From assembly GCA_900068845.1 (NCBI GenBank), contig CEFQ01000005.1, forward strand, positions 1,162,599 to 1,226,598: DNA of 64,000 bases. The letters run 5' to 3'. Position numbers and translations under genes: made by a program. This document shows, piece after piece, positions 57,858-64,000 of the stretch. The notes beneath the pieces were generated by a model that was given only the letters and a program-made list of their open reading frames with translations, was not told the origin of the DNA and searched no databases. Source of the DNA: Enterobacter ludwigii. GTDB taxonomy: Bacteria > Pseudomonadota > Gammaproteobacteria > Enterobacterales > Enterobacteriaceae. Position 1 is the first letter of the stretch. Every line of letters starts with the position of its first letter.

Positions 57858-60518
57858 ATGATGAGCCAACGCGGACTGGAAGCGCTGTTACGACCTAAAT
57901 CAATCGCGGTAATCGGTGCCTCGATTACACCGGGGCGCGCCGGCTACTTTATGATGCGTAATCTGCTGGCCGGCGGATTTAGCGGTCCAGTGTTGCCGGT
58001 GACGCCGAAGTACAAAGCGGTGAGCGGCGTGCTGGCCTGGCCCGATATTGCCAGCCTGCCCTTCGCACCCGATCTCGCCATTATCTGTACTCACGCCAAA
58101 CGGAATCTCGAACTGCTGCAACAGCTGGGTGAAAAAGGCTGTAAGGCCTGCATTATTCTCTCGGCACCGTCCAGCCAGTTGGAAGAGCTAAAAGCCTGCG
58201 CCAGCCAATGGCAAATTCGCCTGCTCGGACCCAACAGTTTAGGGTTGCTGGCGCCGTGGCAAGGGTTGAATGCCAGCTTCTCGCCGGTACCCATTGCCAA
58301 AGGACGCATTGCTTTTATTTCCCAATCCGCAGCGGTCTCTAACACTATTCTCGATTGGGCACAGCAGCGCAATCTCGGCTTCTCCTGGTTTATCGCATTG
58401 GGAGATAGCCTGGATATCGACGTTGATGATCTGCTGGATTTCCTCGCGCGCGATGGCAAAACTAGCGCGATTCTGCTTTATCTCGAACACCTCAGCGATG
58501 CGCGTCGTTTCGTTTCCGCTTCACGCAGTGCGTCACGAAATAAACCGATTCTGGTGATAAAAAGTGGCCGCAGCCATCAGGCGCAGGCGATGATCGGCAC
58601 CCACAGCGGGCTGGATGCCGCCTGGGATGCGGCAATTCAGCGCGCCGGTTTGCTGCGCGTGCAGGATACGCACGAGCTGTTTACGGCGGTGGAGTCGCTA
58701 AGCCATATGCGACCACTGCGCGGCGATCGCCTGATGATCATCAGTAACGGCGCAGCACCGGCTGCGCTGGCATTAGACGAATTGTATGCGCGCAACGGTA
58801 AGCTGGCGACGTTGAGCGAAGAGACGTTGCAGGCGCTGGCCGCACTGCTGCCGGAAGGCGTTGGCCGCGGTAATCCGCTCGATTTGAAAGATGATGCGAC
58901 GCCGGTGCGCTATGTCGCCTGCATCGAGCGGCTGCTGGATAGCCATGAACTTGATGCACTGATGATCATTCATGCGCCAAGCGCCGTATCGCCCTCCAGT
59001 GAAACGGCCGAGCAGATTATTGCGGCAGTTGCCAAACATCCGCGTGGCAAGCAGATCACGCTGCTGACTAACTGGTGCGGTGAATACTCCTCGCAGGTCG
59101 CACGGCGCGCGTTTACCCAGGCTGGCATTCCCACCTGGCGCACACCCGAAGGAACGATAACCGCCTTTATGCATCAGGTGGAATATCGCCGTAACCAAAA
59201 GCAGTTACGTGAGACGCCCGCGCTACCGATCGGGCTGACCCAGAACAGCGCACAGGCGCATCAGCTGATTAAACAAGCGCTGGATAAAGGTATTACCACG
59301 TTGGATACCCATGAAGTGCAGCCGGTGTTACAGGCTTACGGATTGGCAACGCTGCCCACCTGGATTGCCAGCGATAGCGCTGCCGCGGGCAAAATCGCCG
59401 ATCAGATTGGTTATCCGGTGGCACTTAAACTGCGTTCGCCGGATATTCCGCACAAGTCCGAGGTACAAGGCGTAATGCTGTATCTGCGCAGTGCCGCAGA
59501 AGTAGAACAAGCGGCTGAAGCCATTTTCGATCGCGTGCGCGTAACCCATCCACAGGCGCATATTGATGGCCTGCTGGTACAAAGTATGGCGAACCGCGCC
59601 GGGGCACAGGAGTTACGCGTGGTGGTCGAACAGGATCCGCTGTTTGGTCCCATCATCCTGCTGGGCGAAGGTGGCGTCGAGTGGCAGCCTGATAAGCAAG
59701 CCGCCGTCGCTTTGCCGCCACTGAATATGACGCTGGCGCGCTATCTGGTGATTCAGGCGATGAAAAGCGGCAAAGTACGCAGCCGTAGCGCCTTACGACC
59801 GCTGGATATTACCGGGCTTAGTCAGCTGTTAGTGCAGGTTTCCAACCTGGTGGTCGATTGTCCGGAGATTCAACGCCTGGACATTCATCCGCTGCTGGCA
59901 TCGGCCGATGAATTTACGCTGCTGGACGTTACGTTGCATCTGGCGCCCTTTAGCGGTGATAACGAAACACGCCTGGCAATCCGCCCTTATCCGCATCATC
60001 TGGAAGAGCAAGTAGAGCTGAAAGATGGGCAACATTGCTTGTTCCGCCCCATTCTGCCGGAAGATGAACCGCAACTGCGCGCGTTTATCGCTCAGGTCAC
60101 CAAAGAAGATCTCTACTATCGCTATTTCAGTGAAATCAATGAGTTCACCCATGAAGATTTGGCGAATATGACGCAAATCGATTATGACCGTGAAATGGCG
60201 ATTGTGGCGGTGCGCCAGCATAACGGCACTGACGAAATTATTGGCGTGACGCGCGCGATTTCGGATGCAGACAATATCGATGCTGAATTCTCGGTGCTGG
60301 TACGATCCGATCTTAAGGGGTTGGGCATGGGCAGGCGCTTGCTGGAGAAGATGATTCGCTATACGCGCGATCATGGCCTGCAACAATTGAACGGTATCAC
60401 CATGCCAAACAATAGCGGCATGATTACGCTGGCGCGAAAACTCAACTTTCGTGTGAATATTCAACTGGATGATGGCATTGTCAGCCTGAATTTGCCGCTC
60501 GGTAACGTCATCAGCTAA
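57858..60518 (+). CDS. patZ: Protein lysine acetyltransferase PatZ (Pat, YfiQ)
   Basis: Acetylates lysines, for example inactivating acetyl-CoA synthetase. 886 residues, exactly the E. coli length. An NDP-forming acyl-CoA synthetase-like part (residues 1-~450, starting LLRPKSIAVIGAS), an ATP-grasp part (~480-700) and a C-terminal GNAT domain (~720-886; VRSDLKGLGMGRRLLEKMIRY is the acetyl-CoA loop). Confidence 0.96.
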   Translation: MMSQRGLEALLRPKSIAVIGASITPGRAGYFMMRNLLAGGFSGPVLPVTPKYKAVSGVLAWPDIASLPFAPDLAIICTHAKRNLELLQQLGEKGCKACIILSAPSSQLEELKACASQWQIRLLGPNSLGLLAPWQGLNASFSPVPIAKGRIAFISQSAAVSNTILDWAQQRNLGFSWFIALGDSLDIDVDDLLDFLARDGKTSAILLYLEHLSDARRFVSASRSASRNKPILVIKSGRSHQAQAMIGTHSGLDAAWDAAIQRAGLLRVQDTHELFTAVESLSHMRPLRGDRLMIISNGAAPAALALDELYARNGKLATLSEETLQALAALLPEGVGRGNPLDLKDDATPVRYVACIERLLDSHELDALMIIHAPSAVSPSSETAEQIIAAVAKHPRGKQITLLTNWCGEYSSQVARRAFTQAGIPTWRTPEGTITAFMHQVEYRRNQKQLRETPALPIGLTQNSAQAHQLIKQALDKGITTLDTHEVQPVLQAYGLATLPTWIASDSAAAGKIADQIGYPVALKLRSPDIPHKSEVQGVMLYLRSAAEVEQAAEAIFDRVRVTHPQAHIDGLLVQSMANRAGAQELRVVVEQDPLFGPIILLGEGGVEWQPDKQAAVALPPLNMTLARYLVIQAMKSGKVRSRSALRPLDITGLSQLLVQVSNLVVDCPEIQRLDIHPLLASADEFTLLDVTLHLAPFSGDNETRLAIRPYPHHLEEQVELKDGQHCLFRPILPEDEPQLRAFIAQVTKEDLYYRYFSEINEFTHEDLANMTQIDYDREMAIVAVRQHNGTDEIIGVTRAISDADNIDAEFSVLVRSDLKGLGMGRRLLEKMIRYTRDHGLQQLNGITMPNNSGMITLARKLNFRVNIQLDDGIVSLNLPLGNVIS

Positions 60519-60634
60519 CCTGTACAGAAAGGTAAAAATCCTCCTCTACAGGCCGGTTGATGGTATTATTTACCGTTAGGATCATGATTTGATGGCAAAA
60601 GGCCATGCAATGAACAGAGAAGAAGTGCACCGTG

Positions 60635-61990
60635 ATGTTGTCTAAATTTAAACGTAATAAACACCAACAACACCTCGCACAGCTGCCTAAACTGTCACAA
60701 TCCGTGTCGGATCTGACGACGCTTTACTCGCCTGCCGAGTTTCGCGAAACCTTGCTGACGAAAATTGCCGAGGCAGAAAAGCGTATCTGCATCACCGCGC
60801 TGTATCTGGAAAATGATGACGGCGGCCGGGGCATTATGCAGGCGCTGTACGCGGCCCGTCAGGCACGTCCGGAACTGGATGTCTGTATTTTGGTTGACTG
60901 GCATCGTGCGCAGCGTGGTCGTATTGGCGCTGCCCGCGGCGTGACCAATGCTGACTGGTATTGCGAAATGGCTGCTCAGCATCCGGATATCGCCATCCCA
61001 GTTTATGGCATTCCGGTTAACACGCGTGAAGCGCTCGGCGTGCTGCATCTGAAAGGTTTTATCATTGATGATACGCTGCTTTATAGCGGCGCGAGCCTGA
61101 ATGACGTTTATCTTCATCAGCATGATAAGTATCGTTATGATCGCTATCAGCTGATCCGCAATTCGCAGCTGACCGATACCATGTATGCGTGGATATGCGA
61201 AAATCTCAAGGAATCCGATGCGGTTAACCGCCTTGATAAAACTGAGCGTCCTTCCAGCCCGGAAATAAAGAACGAAACGCGTCAATTCCGTCAGGAGCTA
61301 CGCAGCTTTAACTATCAGTTCACCGGTAATGCAGATAATGAATCACTTGCCGTCACGCCGCTGGTTGGCCTGGGTAAACGCAGTCTGCTTAATAAAACCA
61401 TCTTCCATTTGATGCCGTGCGCCGAGCGTAAGTTGACGCTTTGTACACCTTATTTCAACCTGCCCGCCATTTTGGTACGTAACCTGATTCATTTACTGCG
61501 TCAGGGCAAAGAAGTGGAAATCATCATTGGCGACAAAACGGCCAATGATTTCTATATCCCGCCGGAGCAGCCGTTTAAGATTATCGGGGCGTTGCCCTAT
61601 CTATATGAGATCAATCTGCGTCGCTTCCTCAGCCGTTTACAGTATTACGTCAATAACGGTCAGTTGACGGTGCGTTTATGGAAAGATGGCGAGAACAGTT
61701 ATCACTTAAAAGGCATTTGGGTGGATGACGAATGGATGATGATCACAGGTAATAACCTCAACCCGCGCGCGTGGCGACTTGACCTGGAAAATGCGGTGCT
61801 GATTCACGATCCGCTGAATCAATTGGCTGAGCAGCGTGAAAAAGAACTGGCTTTGATTCGTGAGCATACGTCCGTGGTGCAGCATTTCCGCGAATTGGAG
61901 AGTATTTCCGATTATCCGGCTAAGGTACGCAAACTGATTCGCCGCCTGCGCCGTATTCGTATTGATCGCTTGATTAGCCGTCTGCTTTAG
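60635..61990 (+). CDS. pssA: Phosphatidylserine synthase PssA
   Basis: Makes phosphatidylserine from CDP-diacylglycerol and serine; peripheral membrane protein of the phospholipase D superfamily. 451 residues (MLSKFKRNKHQQHLAQLPK), as in E. coli. Two HKD motifs: HLKGFIIDD near residue 138 and HLKGIWVDDEW near residue 357. The ATG at 60635 is preferred to the preceding GTG. A basic C-terminus (KLIRRLRRIRIDRLISRLL) contacts membrane and ribosome. Confidence 0.97.
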   Translation: MLSKFKRNKHQQHLAQLPKLSQSVSDLTTLYSPAEFRETLLTKIAEAEKRICITALYLENDDGGRGIMQALYAARQARPELDVCILVDWHRAQRGRIGAARGVTNADWYCEMAAQHPDIAIPVYGIPVNTREALGVLHLKGFIIDDTLLYSGASLNDVYLHQHDKYRYDRYQLIRNSQLTDTMYAWICENLKESDAVNRLDKTERPSSPEIKNETRQFRQELRSFNYQFTGNADNESLAVTPLVGLGKRSLLNKTIFHLMPCAERKLTLCTPYFNLPAILVRNLIHLLRQGKEVEIIIGDKTANDFYIPPEQPFKIIGALPYLYEINLRRFLSRLQYYVNNGQLTVRLWKDGENSYHLKGIWVDDEWMMITGNNLNPRAWRLDLENAVLIHDPLNQLAEQREKELALIREHTSVVQHFRELESISDYPAKVRKLIRRLRRIRIDRLISRLL

Positions 61991-61993
61991 TCG

Positions 61994-62314
61994 ATGCGTG
62001 CGTTCATCCTCTGCGTGGTTTTGCTGTGTAGTGGATGTGCGCATGTCGCCGAAGATAACTGGACGGGTAAAGATAAAGCACAACACTACTTCTCTTCCGC
62101 TGTGTTGGCCGCTGCAGGTAGCGAGATCTCTCAGCATCAACAACAAAGCCGTGGGCAAAATTTGCGTTTCGGCTTTCTGTTTTCGCTCAGTTTTGGGGTC
62201 GGGAAAGAGTTGTATGACAGCCGCTCAGCAGGGAGCGGCTGGAGTTGGAAAGATCTTAGCTGGGATGTCGCCGGTGCCGCCAGCGGCATCGCACTGTGGA
62301 ATCTCAGCCAGTAA
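61994..62314 (+). CDS. yfiM: YfiM family lipoprotein
   Basis: 106 residues with a lipobox (LLCSGC, Cys at 15), then DNWTGKDKAQHYFSSAVLAAAG and two predicted membrane-associated helices. Function is unknown. It starts 3 bases after pssA, as in E. coli, and its stop lies immediately next to that of the convergent kgtP. Confidence 0.92.
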   Translation: MRAFILCVVLLCSGCAHVAEDNWTGKDKAQHYFSSAVLAAAGSEISQHQQQSRGQNLRFGFLFSLSFGVGKELYDSRSAGSGWSWKDLSWDVAGAASGIALWNLSQ

Positions 62315-63619
62315 CTACAGTGCGATCCCCTTCCCTTTACGATGCAGCATTAGCGATACCAGGAATGCTAAAGCGCCCATGGCTGAGACATACCAGAAGA
62401 AGCTGGTTTCAATGCCTTCCCTTTTAAGCAGCAACGCGACGTATTCAGCCGAACCACCAAATATGGCATTCGCCACCGCATAGGAAAGGCCAACGCCCAG
62501 CGCACGCACTTCCGGTGGGAACATCTCTGCCTTCAAAATGCCGCTAATCGCGGTATAGAAACTGGTGATGATCAGTGCCAGCATAATCAAGCAAAATGCC
62601 AGCCAGCTGCTTTGCACATTTTGTAGCAGCATCAGAATCGGAACCGTGCAGATTGCTGCTCCAGCACCGAAAATCATCATTGAGGCTCGACGACCGATTT
62701 TATCTGACAGTGCGCCAACGATCGGCTGAATCAACATAAATACCAGCAAAGCCCCGGTCATCAATCCACTGGCACTGCGCGCATCCATCCCGGCGGTATT
62801 CACCAGATATTTCTGCATATAGGTGGTAAACGTATAGAAGCTCAGCGAACCACCTGCGGTAAAACCTAGCACCATCAGAAACGCACGCGTGTGATTGCGT
62901 AGTAATCCCGTAATACTGCCGGCATCACGATGTTCGCGGTGTTTTTTCTCGGAGGTTTCGTTGAGAGAACGACGTAACCACAATGCAACAACAGCCAATA
63001 TCGCGCCGAGGAAGAACGGTATACGCCAGCCCCAACTTCGAAGCTGTTCATCGTTAAGGAGTTGTTGCAGAACGACGACGGTCAGCACGGCCAGTAATTG
63101 ACCTCCGATTAACGTCACGTACTGAAAAGAAGCATAAAATCCTTTTCTTCCTTCCAGGGCCACTTCGCTCATATAGGTGGCGCTCGTGCCATACTCCCCA
63201 CCGACCGATAAGCCCTGGAACATACGTGCCAGCAGAAGAATTACTGGGGCAGCTATGCCAATTTCGCTAAAGCCAGGTAAACAGGCGATGACTAACGATC
63301 CCAGACACATCATGCACACGGAGATCAGCATCGAGGCTTTACGGCCGTGGCGATCGGCAATATAACCAAACAACCATCCGCCGATCGGACGCATTAAAAA
63401 GCCTGCTGCGAAAACGCCAGCAGTTTGCAGCAATTGAGTGGTGGTATCCCCGCTTGGGAAGAAGACGTGGGCAAAATAGAGTGAGAAGAAGGAGTAAACA
63501 TAAAAATCGAACCATTCAACTAAATTGCCGGATGAAGCGCCAACAATCGCCCAGATGCGCTGTTTACTGTCAGCTGCCGCTTCAGGTAGTGCCACTTTTT
63601 GTTGTTGTGAGTCTGTCAT
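62315..63619 (-). CDS. kgtP: Alpha-ketoglutarate permease KgtP
   Basis: MFS proton symporter with 12 helices for 2-oxoglutarate. 434 residues, with [15 protein letters not shown] near residue 32 and the family motif [11 protein letters not shown] in the loop between helices 2 and 3. Convergent with yfiM with no gap between stops. Upstream is the end of an rrn operon, as in E. coli (kgtP-rrfG). Confidence 0.96.
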   Translation of the reverse strand: MTDSQQQKVALPEAAADSKQRIWAIVGASSGNLVEWFDFYVYSFFSLYFAHVFFPSGDTTTQLLQTAGVFAAGFLMRPIGGWLFGYIADRHGRKASMLISVCMMCLGSLVIACLPGFSEIGIAAPVILLLARMFQGLSVGGEYGTSATYMSEVALEGRKGFYASFQYVTLIGGQLLAVLTVVVLQQLLNDEQLRSWGWRIPFFLGAILAVVALWLRRSLNETSEKKHREHRDAGSITGLLRNHTRAFLMVLGFTAGGSLSFYTFTTYMQKYLVNTAGMDARSASGLMTGALLVFMLIQPIVGALSDKIGRRASMMIFGAGAAICTVPILMLLQNVQSSWLAFCLIMLALIITSFYTAISGILKAEMFPPEVRALGVGLSYAVANAIFGGSAEYVALLLKREGIETSFFWYVSAMGALAFLVSLMLHRKGKGIAL

Positions 63620-63807
63620 GCTTACCTCTTTTCCTTGCGAAGAATTAACGCCAAAGGATTGAGTAAAGCATCTATTAACTGATTGCGGGAATCGTCTCTA
63701 ATCCTGGATCACGAAATGTGACTGACTGAGAACTTTTATTGCGGTTTTTAGCTGATTTTCATGTAAATTCAGCCATATTGTAGCTTTAATTAGCAATATA
63801 CAGACGT

Positions 63808-63835
63808 AAAAAAGCCCCGAACTTCCGTTCGGGGC
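63808..63835 (-). terminator. Terminator of the rRNA operon
   Basis: GCCCCGAAC-TTCC-GTTCGGGGC stem at 63814-63835, with A6 at 63808-63813 reading as T6 on the minus strand, just beyond the 5S gene. Confidence 0.93.
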
Positions 63836-63850
63836 TTCTTCACCTGTTTA

Positions 63851-63970
63851 ATGCCTGGCAGTTCCCTACTCTCGCATGGGGAGACCCCACACTACCATCG
63901 GCGCTACGGCGTTTCACTTCTGAGTTCGGCATGGGGTCAGGTGGGACCACCGCGCTAAAGCCGCCAGGCA
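63851..63970 (-). rRNA. rrf: 5S ribosomal RNA
   Basis: 120 nt. On the minus strand it starts TGCCTGGCGGC and ends GGGAACTGCCAGGCAT, with the internal CACCTGACCCCATGCCGAACTC region; nearly identical to E. coli 5S. It is the last gene of an rrn operon whose 23S lies beyond the window's right edge. Confidence 0.97.
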
Positions 63971-64000
63971 AATTCTTTTGCTCACGCCGCCCTCGCGGGC

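Noticed and set aside
59829..60464. 211-residue minus-strand open frame inside patZ
   Set aside because: Antisense to the GNAT domain of patZ; no ribosome site or family match seen.
61998..62483. 161-residue plus-strand open frame over yfiM and the end of kgtP
   Set aside because: It is offset from the yfiM frame, which has a clear lipobox and family match, and continues antisense into kgtP.

Overview
The window is a chromosome segment of an enterobacterium, most likely from the Erwiniaceae (Pantoea/Erwinia group). The core genes are full length and closely match E. coli in sequence and order (nadK-recN-bamE, rnfH-ratA, smpB-ssrA; ygaM-nrdHIEF-proVWX; mprA-emrA-emrB; trxC-tapT-patZ-pssA-yfiM-kgtP-rrn 5S). 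The tmRNA tag is the enteric ANDENYALAA. The combination of core blocks and an IS3-type element with Erwinia/Pantoea-like protein sequence suggests the family; this is inference, not a database result.

Layout. 1-5030: NAD kinase, SOS-controlled recN, bamE, the rnfH-ratA pair, smpB and tmRNA. About 5019-14281: an island inserted in the 3' end of ssrA, bounded by 16-bp direct repeats. It holds a broken P4-type integrase, a large intact AT-rich PHP-plus-ABC-ATPase gene (TrlF-like, a probable anti-phage cargo gene), a Delta/Ogr-type zinc-finger activator and a Sid-like capsid-size gene, an iteron cluster, a degraded IS3 copy, a small secreted protein and a frameshifted ParA-like gene. I read it as a decaying P4-like phage satellite. 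14385-16171: a RIO-type kinase, a gene remnant and a periplasmic protein with 11-residue LEA-like repeats.

16192-28838: a complete choline-degrading bacterial microcompartment operon of the long-CutC type on the minus strand (three tandem BMC-H shell genes, acylating aldehyde dehydrogenase, pentameric vertex protein, iron alcohol dehydrogenase, CutC, CutD, a fourth BMC protein, PduL-type phosphotransacylase, a flavoprotein-like gene and two SMR exporters). Upstream lies a CadC-like membrane regulator plus FidL-like protein pair, whose promoter has a perfect FNR site in class II position. Together these would cleave choline to trimethylamine and acetaldehyde inside a shell under anaerobiosis, with acetaldehyde going to ethanol and acetyl-phosphate.

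29237-38873: mgtB with a long leader containing a proline-codon leader ORF and a hairpin, and a 28-residue MgtR-like peptide gene downstream; then a five-gene peptide-type ABC transporter translationally coupled to speG; three copies of a two-palindrome repeat are scattered here. 38959-41774: S-methylmethionine salvage (mmuP-mmuM) under a MetJ-type operator, and ygaC. 41925-50370: ygaM, nrdHIEF with two NrdR boxes, a hairpin repeat abutting the nrdF stop, and the proU operon. 51023-54465: mprA-emrAB. 54464-63970: yfiF, trxC, tapT, a YaeF-like lipoprotein, patZ, pssA, yfiM, kgtP and the 5S rRNA end of an rrn operon.

The most interesting parts are the satellite remnant with its preserved PHP-ATPase gene, the FNR-controlled regulator pair beside the choline microcompartment operon, the mgtB leader and MgtR-like peptide, the ABC-SpeG operon and the composite palindromic repeat.
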